A stretch of 59,960 nucleotides of DNA from F0422 sp003992255 (lineage in GTDB: Bacteria > Bacillota > Negativicutes > Veillonellales > Veillonellaceae). Both the position numbers and the translations under genes were made by a program. The notes under the pieces are model-generated. The model was not told where the DNA came from. It saw only the letters and a list, made by a program, of their open reading frames with translations, and made no database searches. The stretch lies in assembly GCF_003992255.1 (NCBI RefSeq), contig NZ_RQVA01000012.1, positions 1 through 59,960 on the forward strand, written 5' to 3'. Below are positions 35,197 to 42,301 of the stretch, in pieces; within the stretch, counting starts at the first letter, position 1; each line of letters starts with the position of its first letter.

Positions 35197-35434
35197 AGAA
35201 CCACCTCCTCCCGTTAAGGAAGAGATGAGCCTAACAACACGTTAATGACTCTTATAATTTTTATTATAGCATAATCTATTCGTACTGTTTATATGAACTT
35301 GCTACATCAGAACAGCAAACTAAGCAAATCACAAGTTTGCAAATAGTACCGTCACAAGCACCTTTCCCCTGAGGAACGCCGTTAGGTGTAATAGCCTTGT
35401 GGCGTCCCTTACTGACCGAATCACATAAACCCAA

Positions 35435-35505
35435 GAAGACCACTATATACCTCCGAAGAAACATCATGAAATGCCGTTTCTGAGGGGGTGCATTGCGGTC
35501 TTTTC
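35435..35505. repeat. Intergenic palindrome 11 (GACCGCAAT type, decayed arm)
   Basis: Left arm reads GAAGACCACTATATACCTCC instead of GAAGACCGCAATATACC, while the right arm is intact, so pairing is partly lost. Confidence 0.7.
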
Positions 35506-35572
35506 ACTGAGGAACGCAATTGTACGTAGCACATCTTGTAGCACTCTTTACTGCCTAAATTACACAAACGCA

Positions 35573-35642
35573 AAAAAGGCGTGACATGTTCCTGAGCAAA
35601 CATTATGAAATACCGTTTGCGAAGGAATGTGTCACGCCTTTC
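35573..35642. repeat. Intergenic palindrome 12 (GGCGTGAC type)
   Basis: Arms AAAGGCGTGACATGTTCCT and AGGAATGTGTCACGCCTTT. Downstream of the AlbA_2 gene on the minus strand, where TTTTTTG follows the stem, so it can serve as that gene's terminator. Confidence 0.75.
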
Positions 35643-35740
35643 TATTTAGTTAATCAAGGTTCGCCACAAGATTGCATAGAGCAACAAAAGACGGCCTACA
35701 TAACGAGAGAAGAGTTAAAATTACTATCAAATAATTCTAG

Positions 35741-37285
35741 TCATTTTGAATCGGACTTGTCTTCATAAAACATTTGCTTCATAATGTCATAAGTTTCTCC
35801 CAAACGATGAATCATCTCTAATGAGGAAATTGGTCTAACATAAGTCCTGTTTTTGTATGCACCCATCTTTAAGATTAAATTTTGATCAGATAACTTATTT
35901 AGTATCCTTGTTAAGCGAGCAGCAGTTATGTCAGGATACGCATCAGCAATTTCTTTTTTTGTAAATTCAATTGATGACTTATTTAAGTTTTGATTATTAC
36001 AAATAAATCCATATACTTTTTTCTCATCCTCTTTTAGGTTAGATATATCTACTAATGGCTCAGCAACCCATAATTTTAAGTATGTCCTTTCTAAGTCACT
36101 TTCTAGTTCAGGCACCTTGAATCTATTTTTTACTACTACATCAATTATCTTTAGGCTACCGCTACCAGCATGCTCAGATGCTCCCATTCTAGTAAATAAG
36201 TTAACAAGGAGAGGGTTTCTAACTAAAGATCTGGCCCCTCCTGTAAAAAATTCTTTTACAGGAATTTTCATAATTCCTGGGTTAATAAATACATAATATG
36301 GTTCATGAATTTCTGCAATTAGAGCTGTTGTATTCAAAAAATAGTCGGCATGGATTATCATATTGACGAATGCTTCGCGTAAAGCAACTGTTAAGTCCGT
36401 AGGGTTCTTTCTAATAGTGTACTCATCAAGTTCAAAATCTCTATTCACAGATAATAAGAGTTTCTCACTTACTAATCGATAATAATTAAATAAATTCATA
36501 TCAGGAAAATCTAGGTTACCCGACTCAATTCTAAAACTCCATCTTTGTGAATTTCCACGTTTATCAAAAAAGTCCACATGATAATGAGGAAAGCGAGAGA
36601 TAATAGAATTGTATTTACCAAAGAATAACAATCCAGCCACTGTCAAGTTAGTCAAATTAGTATCCCTATTTTTACGAAAAACACCGATATCTTCTAAAAA
36701 TTTTTGATTATCCATTTCTGAATAGTTTAAGGTAGGATACCTTTTAGCCAGTATAGATCTATAACTATTGATGCTATCTATATCTAAATCAGATATATCA
36801 TAATTAAGGAGCAATTCATAATCTAATTCGTCAGATTGATTTCTTAGAATTGAGCTTAATTGCTGAGTGTCTACTTGATGATCTTGTGAATGCAATCTGA
36901 TATATGTATGAGTAAGATTATTATTAAGATAAACGGGCTTATTCTTAATATTAGCTTCTTTTATATGTAGAATAATGATGTTTTTACCTTCAATAACTCT
37001 TATTCTTATATCATCATTCTTTATAACATTTAAACTAACCTTAGATCTATCAGCTAATGTGGAACAAAAGTCACTTATTATTTTTTCTGCATCGTTTACC
37101 CCTGTTAAAACTGGTCTTTTATTTTCGTCTTCAGAAATCCCTAAAATTAAATAGCCACCTGTAGTATTAGCAAATGCAGAGTATGACTTCCATGCATCCT
37201 TTGGAAAGTCATTTTTAGCTTTTTTGTATTCAACTTGTGAAGACTCTTTCAATGATACAATTGCTTCTAATGTAGTTAATTCCAT
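35741..37285 (-). CDS. AlbA_2/Schlafen-type putative DNA-binding protein with HATPase region
   Basis: A 514-residue protein. The N-terminus has the AlbA_2 pattern: an ESSQVEYKKA segment (about 14-23), then FANTTGGYLILGISED (about 38-53). The middle has the GHKL/HATPase_c_4-like segment ALREAFVNMIIHADY, then MKIPVKEFFTGGARSLVRNP and a Gly-rich EHAGSGSLKI. The C-terminus is a winged-helix segment (DAYPDITAARLTRILNKL). Such proteins are usually transcriptional regulators or accessory genes with uncertain roles. It is more AT-rich than its neighbours and sits between two copies of the repeat block, in the position where toxin modules sit elsewhere in the array. ATG at 37285 has AGGG 8 bases upstream. 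Role unknown; acquired-gene status is inferred. Confidence 0.78.
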   Translation of the reverse strand: MELTTLEAIVSLKESSQVEYKKAKNDFPKDAWKSYSAFANTTGGYLILGISEDENKRPVLTGVNDAEKIISDFCSTLADRSKVSLNVIKNDDIRIRVIEGKNIIILHIKEANIKNKPVYLNNNLTHTYIRLHSQDHQVDTQQLSSILRNQSDELDYELLLNYDISDLDIDSINSYRSILAKRYPTLNYSEMDNQKFLEDIGVFRKNRDTNLTNLTVAGLLFFGKYNSIISRFPHYHVDFFDKRGNSQRWSFRIESGNLDFPDMNLFNYYRLVSEKLLLSVNRDFELDEYTIRKNPTDLTVALREAFVNMIIHADYFLNTTALIAEIHEPYYVFINPGIMKIPVKEFFTGGARSLVRNPLLVNLFTRMGASEHAGSGSLKIIDVVVKNRFKVPELESDLERTYLKLWVAEPLVDISNLKEDEKKVYGFICNNQNLNKSSIEFTKKEIADAYPDITAARLTRILNKLSDQNLILKMGAYKNRTYVRPISSLEMIHRLGETYDIMKQMFYEDKSDSK

Positions 37286-37522
37286 AGTATTTTCCCTAAA
37301 AGTGCTAAATAAATGTCAAATAAAATTATCCCTGAATGGCTTTATTATCACATTTTTTATATATACTGCAAAAAATGGACCTTAAAAAGGTTAAATAAAT
37401 ATTGAATAAAAAAGAGCCTTGCTATGATTAGTATATAGGACAAAATCATCTTCACCAGTATATATTAATAATGGAATACCAACATTCACCGATGTCAGTG
37501 CCTCTTATAACCATTATAGCAT
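37286..37522. other. Upstream region of AlbA_2 gene with remnant toxin promoter
   Basis: AT-rich sequence without a supported gene. At 37501-37522 the sequence CCTCTTATAA...CATTATAGC matches the toxin-promoter end of module G (complement of an extended -10 TGCTATAAT), directly followed by repeat block copy 3. It looks like the surviving right edge of a lost toxin module. Confidence 0.55.
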
Positions 37523-37685
37523 AATCTATTCGTACTGTTTATATAAGATTACTACCATACCGAACAGCAAACTAAGCAAATCACAAGTTTGCAAATAGTA
37601 CCGTCACAAGCACCTTTCCCCTGAGGAACGCCAGTAGGTGTAGTAGCCTTGTGGCGTCCCTTACTGACCAAATCACATAAACCCA

Positions 37686-37756
37686 AAAAGACCGCAATAT
37701 ACCTCCGAAGAAACATCATGAAATGCCGTTTCTGAGGGGGTGTATTGCGGTCTTTT
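37686..37756. repeat. Intergenic palindrome 13 (GACCGCAAT type)
   Basis: Arms AAAGACCGCAATATACCTCC and GGGGGTGTATTGCGGTCTTTT, inner GAAAC/GTTTC. Confidence 0.75.
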
Positions 37757-37823
37757 CACTGAGGAACGCAATTGTACGTAGCACATCTTGTGGCACTCTT
37801 TACTGCCTAAATTAAATAAACGC

Positions 37824-37893
37824 AAAAAAGGCGTGACATGTTCCTGAGCAAACATTATGAAATACCGTTTGCGAAGGAATGTGTCACGCCTTT
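37824..37893. repeat. Intergenic palindrome 14 (GGCGTGAC type), probable pta terminator
   Basis: Arms AAAGGCGTGACATGTTCCT and AGGAATGTGTCACGCCTTT. On the minus strand TTTTTTG follows, 55 bases after the pta stop codon. Flanked by ATCTTGTGGC (37784-37793) and GCCACAAGAT (37914-37923), an outer inverted repeat. Confidence 0.78.
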
Positions 37894-37947
37894 CTATTTA
37901 GTTAATCAAGATTCGCCACAAGATTGCATAGGGCAACCAGAGACGAC

Positions 37948-38946
37948 TTATTTTGCTTCCACTGCAGCAATCGCGCAAAGGTCAACGATATCGCTTACGG
38001 AGCAACCACGGCTAAGGTCATGGATTGGTTTTGCCAAACCTTGGATGATTGGTCCGATAGCAGTAGCGCCAGCAAAGCGTTGTACTAATTTGTAACCAAT
38101 GTTAGCAGCTTGTAAGTCAGGGAAAATCAAGATATTAGCTTTACCAGCTACTTGGGATCCTGGAGCTTTACGTTCTGCTACGGATGGAACGATGGACGCA
38201 TCTAATTGCAATTCTCCATCGAATGCGAAGTCTACGTTACGGCCTTTCAAGTCTTCTACTGCTGCTACTACTTTATCAACTTCTGGAGAAGAAGCAGATC
38301 CTTTTGTGGAGAAGGACAAGAAGGATACGCGAGGTTCTTTCATGCCTGCTACGGAACGAGCTTTACCAACGCTGGATTCAGCGATATCAGCCAATTGTTC
38401 AGATGTTGGGTTAGGGATAACGCCGCAATCGGAGAAAATCAACAAGCCATCATCGCCATATTCTTTTTTATCAGTGAGCACAAGCATAGAGCTGGATACA
38501 GTTTTCAAACCAGCTTGAGTACCTACCACTTGGATAGCAGCACGAAGTACGTTTGCTGTAGGGCTTGCAGAACCTGCAACCATGCCATCAGCCAAACCTA
38601 AACGCACTAACATAGCACCGAAGAATAACGCATCGCCAGTCATAGTAGCGTGTGCTTTTTCAGGTGTCATGCCTTTTTTCGCACGCAATTCTACAAATGT
38701 ATCTACCATTTTGTTTAATTCGCCGAATGTAGCTGGGTTGATGATTTCAGCACCTTCCAAAGATACACCAGCTGCTGTAGCTGCCGCTTGAATTTTATCT
38801 TCTGCACCAACCAAGACAGGCACGCAGAAACCTTCTTTCAAAATCGCAGCCGCTGCCTCGATGACACGGCTATCTTCGAATTCTGGCAATACAATTTTTT
38901 TACCCAAGCCTTTTGCTTGCTCTTTTAAACTTTGAATTAAATCCAT
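37948..38946 (-). CDS. pta: Phosphate acetyltransferase
   Basis: A 332-residue Pta of the short (catalytic-domain only) type. It interconverts acetyl-CoA and acetyl phosphate, supporting ATP formation with acetate kinase in fermentation. Family sequences are visible: KKIVLPEFEDSRVIEAA (about 16-32), ATMTGDALFFGAMLVRLG, the substrate-loop GSASPTANVLRAAIQ, SDCGVIPNPTSEQLADIA, and the C-terminal ANILIFPDLQAANIGYKL with FAGATAIGPIIQGL. No acetate kinase gene is adjacent. ATG at 38946 has GGAGGA 7 bases upstream and a near-consensus promoter at 38991-39019. Confidence 0.95.
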   Translation of the reverse strand: MDLIQSLKEQAKGLGKKIVLPEFEDSRVIEAAAAILKEGFCVPVLVGAEDKIQAAATAAGVSLEGAEIINPATFGELNKMVDTFVELRAKKGMTPEKAHATMTGDALFFGAMLVRLGLADGMVAGSASPTANVLRAAIQVVGTQAGLKTVSSSMLVLTDKKEYGDDGLLIFSDCGVIPNPTSEQLADIAESSVGKARSVAGMKEPRVSFLSFSTKGSASSPEVDKVVAAVEDLKGRNVDFAFDGELQLDASIVPSVAERKAPGSQVAGKANILIFPDLQAANIGYKLVQRFAGATAIGPIIQGLAKPIHDLSRGCSVSDIVDLCAIAAVEAK

Positions 38947-38990
38947 GGTATGTCCTCCTTTTAAGACCCATTTCGATATATCTACGCTTT

Positions 38991-39019
38991 ATTATACTAT
39001 AACTAATTTTGATGTTCAA
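38991..39019 (-). promoter_or_regulatory. pta promoter
   Basis: On the minus strand -35 TTGAAC (39014-39019), 17 bases, -10 TATAAT (38991-38996). Start near 38984, giving a leader of about 38 bases. Confidence 0.7.
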
Positions 39020-39142
39020 ACCGCTTCATATAGTTATGGTGAAAGTATACTATCCACTTCATTCATAATTAAGCATTGCTAACTGAAAGCTACGTTTCCA
39101 TCCACCAATATTGCCAGCTCTTTTTTCATAAGCACCTTCCAT

Positions 39143-39199
39143 AAAAAAAGCCCTATGCTTCAGCTTTCCCCATATACCGGGAAGCCTACAACAAAGGGC
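39143..39199 (-). terminator. Terminator of the HAD hydrolase gene
   Basis: On the minus strand GCCCT...GCTTCCC pairs imperfectly with GGGGAAAGC...AGGGC, followed by TTTTTTT. Located just after the stop codon at 39208. Confidence 0.75.
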
Positions 39200-39207
39200 A
39201 CTATTTA

Positions 39208-39993
39208 TTAAAACTGTTTCGGTATAAATCCAAAATGTTGTAATGCTTTATAAATCCCGTCGTCATGGCAGGATGCTGTGACGTAGTCAGCTTTTTCTTT
39301 CAATGCGTCACGGCCATTCCCCATGGCAATGTTCAGCCAGTCTGGTCGGAACATGGATAGATCGTTATTGCCGTCGCCGAAGACGATAACATCTTGGTAG
39401 GATGCACCAAAGCCATCGATCATTTTCCGAATCCCATAGGCCTTATCCATCGGTTCAAATAAAATGCATCCGTCTCCATAGCGAATTAAATCCTTCGTCA
39501 TGTGTACGATACCACGACGTTGTTCCTCTTCTTCTGTAATGAAAGCATAGACCTTGTAAAAGTGCTCAATATCCTCAGGCACCAAGTCTGGCACGACTTC
39601 GTTTTGCATCATATCCCACTGCGGATCCCATGCTAGGACACTTTCATAAGGAGTAATGCGGACAAAGTCATTTTTGTGGGTCACACCCCAAGGCACATTG
39701 TGTTTCGTCAAATACTGGAGGTATTGCACACAGCGGTCCCGGTCCATACCCTGCATCCATTGCACTTCGTAATCTTTCGTAATGCTATAGCCACCATCAG
39801 CCACAAAATTCAGTGTCTTCGCCATCTTGGCAAATCGCATAGCATCTGCCTGTAAACGGCCCGTAGCAAGCGCTACGTGATGCCCTTTGTCCTGCAAATA
39901 GTCCAAGGAGTACTGCGCGCTTTCAGGAATCACCCCATCTGGCCAAACCGCTAGGGTGTTATCAATATCGAAGAAAAAATACTTCTTGTCCAT
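39208..39993 (-). CDS. HAD-IIB (Cof-type) phosphatase
   Basis: A 261-residue haloacid dehalogenase phosphatase. Motif I FFFDIDNTLAV holds the nucleophile and acid Asp pair (near residues 8-10), ALATGR is motif II, and FGDGNNDLSMF near the C-terminus is motif IV. The large type IIB cap lies between. Cof-type enzymes dephosphorylate sugar phosphates or cofactors; the substrate cannot be told. I chose ATG at 39993 because GAGGAGG lies 5 bases upstream; the longer frame from 40026 would overlap the preceding gene and lacks an SD. Last gene of a probable operon with the DUF1653 and secreted-protein genes. Confidence 0.87.
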   Translation of the reverse strand: MDKKYFFFDIDNTLAVWPDGVIPESAQYSLDYLQDKGHHVALATGRLQADAMRFAKMAKTLNFVADGGYSITKDYEVQWMQGMDRDRCVQYLQYLTKHNVPWGVTHKNDFVRITPYESVLAWDPQWDMMQNEVVPDLVPEDIEHFYKVYAFITEEEEQRRGIVHMTKDLIRYGDGCILFEPMDKAYGIRKMIDGFGASYQDVIVFGDGNNDLSMFRPDWLNIAMGNGRDALKEKADYVTASCHDDGIYKALQHFGFIPKQF

Positions 39994-40003
39994 CCGGTCC
40001 TCC

Positions 40004-40264
40004 TCAGCGCAAGTGCTGCTCTTCATCCCAACCGTTCACCAACTGAAAGCGGTCTTTCTGATCCACATTTGGATATTTCTCATGGTCCACCTCGCTGGCG
40101 AACATCACCAAGGGGCGCACGAAGGTTTTCCGTTCTCCGTAGAGTTGTTGGTACACCACATAAGGTTCATCCGTCTCGGAATGGATGGCAATGTCGATGA
40201 CATAGTATAACATGCCTTTAAAATGACGATATAAACCGCCTACTACAATCTCTTGCATAGTCAT
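40004..40264 (-). CDS. DUF1653 family protein
   Basis: An 86-residue protein with the DUF1653 pattern: GGLYRHFKGMLYYV near the start, EPYVVYQQLYGE in the middle, and RPLVMFASEVD. The family is small, soluble and of unknown role. AAAGGA lies just upstream; either the first ATG (40264) or the third codon ATG (40258) could be used, the latter with better SD spacing. It begins 18 bases after the secreted-protein gene and its stop codon lies inside the SD region of the HAD gene, so the three are probably cotranscribed. Confidence 0.85.
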   Translation of the reverse strand: MTMQEIVVGGLYRHFKGMLYYVIDIAIHSETDEPYVVYQQLYGERKTFVRPLVMFASEVDHEKYPNVDQKDRFQLVNGWDEEQHLR

Positions 40265-40282
40265 CGTCCTTTCTGGTAACGA

Positions 40283-41056
40283 TTATTTACCTAGTTCTTT
40301 CGTCGTCTCTGTCACAGAGTACCACACAAGTTCATTCATGTAATAACGAAGCTCTTCACTTTTCACATGTCTCGCATTAGTGTTTACTGCAGTTGCAATG
40401 GCTAAAGCAATGTATTCACCTGTTAGCGGATTACCTTTCACTTGGGTAACTTCCTCTACATTGGTCAAGATATCGTGGCGCAAGTCTTTCAATACATACC
40501 ACGCATAGCTACCTTTTTCCGCCTTTTCATTTCTAGCCAACTCAATGGCTTCTTTGCGGCGGTTAGAACGATCTAGATTATTATCCCCATGCCAGTTGTG
40601 AATGCGTTTAAAGAATCGCAACCGCTTTGTAAGCTTTGCGTCCAAAATAGATAACACTTGGGCGCCATCATAAACAGTCGTTTTGTCTTGCCCCAGTTCC
40701 TCCAAAGCTTCCAATAATTCATCCATTGTAATGCCCTGGATTGGTTTTTCTGTGATGTGTGACACTACCTCTGTAGGAGTCACAGAATCATGACCTTTTA
40801 CAGCATGAGACAATTCTTCTAATGTGATACCTTGAATAGGTGTGCTCGTCATCTCTGCCATCGGGTGTTCCCCATCAATGGTACGTACTAAGCCATCAAT
40901 GGCTTTTTCTGTTTCTGGCATAATTCCTAATATATGGTAGTCCTTTGCCACTTCCGTTACCTCGGATGGATGTTGACGAGCGAAAATGTCCTCGCTCATA
41001 CCAAAACTTGTGCCTACTGTCAGCAATAATGCTGTTGATACTACTAAACGTTTCAA
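40283..41056 (-). CDS. Secreted protein, paralogue of the 41430 gene
   Basis: A 257-residue protein with a signal peptide (KRLVVSTALLLTVGTSFGM, cleavage near residue 20). The C-terminal half contains LTKRLRFFKRIHNWHGDNN and EELRYYMNELVWYSV, shared with the neighbouring 41430-42125 product. The N-terminal half instead carries two copies of a PIQGIT-x-EEL/DEL segment (about residues 68 and 105). No known domain recognised. It starts with TTG at 41056, supported by AGGAGA 7 bases upstream; an extended -10 TGATATAAT is at 41110-41118 (complement). A periplasmic or surface role is inferred only from the signal peptide. Confidence 0.75.
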   Translation of the reverse strand: MKRLVVSTALLLTVGTSFGMSEDIFARQHPSEVTEVAKDYHILGIMPETEKAIDGLVRTIDGEHPMAEMTSTPIQGITLEELSHAVKGHDSVTPTEVVSHITEKPIQGITMDELLEALEELGQDKTTVYDGAQVLSILDAKLTKRLRFFKRIHNWHGDNNLDRSNRRKEAIELARNEKAEKGSYAWYVLKDLRHDILTNVEEVTQVKGNPLTGEYIALAIATAVNTNARHVKSEELRYYMNELVWYSVTETTKELGK

Positions 41057-41429
41057 ATTTATATCTCCTATATAACTTACTGAATCATATTCTACTCAAT
41101 CTATCTTTTATTATATCATAACTTGTGGCCCTAGCAGTATAGCACCTTTACAAAATGCCTATCTTAATGCACTCCATAAATACTAGCTCAAAGATATGAA
41201 TATCGACATAAATTTAAGACTCTGTTCGGTGCCCCACTCGAGACCAGACTCGCATCAGTGCAACTCAAAATACACCTAAATGCAATACCTATGACTTATT
41301 AATACCATACCCCTCACCACAGCTTCACAGACTATATCCTTATGGCACAGCAAAGGAGCCTTAACACACACTCAGGTTTGTTAAGGCTCCTTTGTTATCG
41401 AGCATCTACATACTCTACACTAGTTCATC
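41057..41429. other. Spacer between paralogous secreted-protein genes
   Basis: Contains the promoter of the 40283-41056 gene (extended -10 near 41110) and a terminator-like hairpin at 41351-41394. The rest shows no gene or known repeat. Confidence 0.5.
41351..41394 (-). terminator. Hairpin downstream of secreted-protein gene
   Basis: CAAAGGAGCCTTAACA (41351-41366) pairs perfectly with TGTTAAGGCTCCTTTG (41379-41394). The T-run on the minus strand is short, so termination may be partial. Confidence 0.65.
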
Positions 41430-42125
41430 TTATTTTAATACATGATCTAGTTCTTTATTAGTTTCTTTCGCTGTTTGTTTTGCTGTGTACCAAACAAGTT
41501 CATTGATGTAGAAACGAAGTTCTTCGCTATTCACAGTTAATGCATTTTTTTCTGCCGCCTGTTTCATAGCTGCCACAATGTCTTCACCACGTGTGTCTTC
41601 ACCTTTTTTATCAAACACAGCTTTTACATTGTCCAATGCATCTTGACGAACAGCACGCAATACATTCCAGCCATAGCTGTTGCTATAACCATTCACTGCT
41701 TCTTTCGCATGTTTATTGTGTTTGTTCAAGAACACTTGATAGTTCGCAGTATGTTCGTATTTGTTGTCACCATTCCAATTATGAGCACGTTTAAAGAACT
41801 CTACGCGATTAGTCAAGTTGCGATCTAACACGCGTAAGAACTCATGATTCACATCATGTTCTGCATAGCGATGTTGGCGATCTGTCAAGCGCTCACCACG
41901 CTCATGACGATACACTAAGTCTTTGTGTACTTCATACACACGCTCTAAGGTAACGCCTAACTCTTCCAAAGCTTCCACCGTTTCTGGTGTAGCCACTTCA
42001 ATTTCGTAGCCTGCTGCTGGTGTTACGATATGAGCTGGGTTCTTTTGATCGAACAACGTATCTCCCATCGCAAAGCTAGACGTGGCTGTTGCTAACAACG
42101 CAACTGTTAATACTAATTTTTTCAC
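41430..42125 (-). CDS. Secreted protein of unknown function
   Basis: A 231-residue protein with signal peptide (KKLVLTVALLATATSSFAM, cleavage near residue 20). The mature part is helical and charged, with repeated aromatic-His features (RHERGERLTDRQHRYAEHD) and the paralogue core LTNRVEFFKRAHNWNGDNK and EELRFYINELVWYTA. No family recognised. GTG start at 42125 with AGGAGA 7 bases upstream; promoter TTGTAT (42214-42219), 18 bases, TATAAT (42190-42195). It lies directly downstream of the split adhesin gene but has its own promoter. Confidence 0.78.
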   Translation of the reverse strand: MKKLVLTVALLATATSSFAMGDTLFDQKNPAHIVTPAAGYEIEVATPETVEALEELGVTLERVYEVHKDLVYRHERGERLTDRQHRYAEHDVNHEFLRVLDRNLTNRVEFFKRAHNWNGDNKYEHTANYQVFLNKHNKHAKEAVNGYSNSYGWNVLRAVRQDALDNVKAVFDKKGEDTRGEDIVAAMKQAAEKNALTVNSEELRFYINELVWYTAKQTAKETNKELDHVLK

Positions 42126-42189
42126 GTTTCTATCTCCTATCTAATATACATATTGTTTCTATAATTATATACATATACATCTGCATCCT

Positions 42190-42219
42190 ATTATACAACA
42201 AGTATAGTTATGTATACAA
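42190..42219 (-). promoter_or_regulatory. Promoter of the 41430-42125 gene
   Basis: On the minus strand TTGTAT, 18-base spacer, TATAAT; start near 42183. Confidence 0.6.
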
Positions 42220-42248
42220 CATTGAATCGATGCAAAACCCATGGTAGG

Positions 42249-42276
42249 CCCTGTGAAAGTAGTAACTTTCACAGGT
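42249..42276 (-). terminator. Hairpin after the split adhesin gene
   Basis: CCTGTGAAAGT pairs with ACTTTCACAGG around AGTA, 26 bases after the stop codon. There is no clear T-run on the minus strand, so it is a weak terminator call. Confidence 0.5.
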
Positions 42277-42301
42277 TCTACACATAGGAATCGTCTATCC
42301 A

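Larger units (their letters stand above)
35273..35707. repeat. Flanking repeat block, copy 2
   Basis: Same order of parts as copy 1 (hairpin, linker, GACCGC palindrome, GGCGTG palindrome, GCCACAAGATTGCATAG tail). The right end CTACATAACG matches copy 1, then diverges where the antisense promoter of a toxin module would begin. Confidence 0.7.
37523..37947. repeat. Flanking repeat block, copy 3
   Basis: Third copy of the block, ending CAACCAGAGACGA directly at the pta stop codon (37948). Contains palindromes 13 and 14. Confidence 0.7.

Noticed and set aside
34663..37855. Three copies of a 60-codon minus-strand ORF (starting MFAQEH) and two copies of a plus-strand ORF (starting MFLSKHYEIPF) in the repeat blocks
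   Set aside because: They are conserved only because the DNA block is duplicated; they begin inside palindromes, lack SD sites, and one copy continues into unrelated sequence.
33150..37947. CRISPR-like array
   Set aside because: Repeats are long, nested palindromes with variable sequence and there are no short uniform spacers or cas genes.
39994..40026. Longer start for the HAD phosphatase
   Set aside because: No SD, overlaps the DUF1653 gene, and adds residues before the conserved DxD motif that family members lack.
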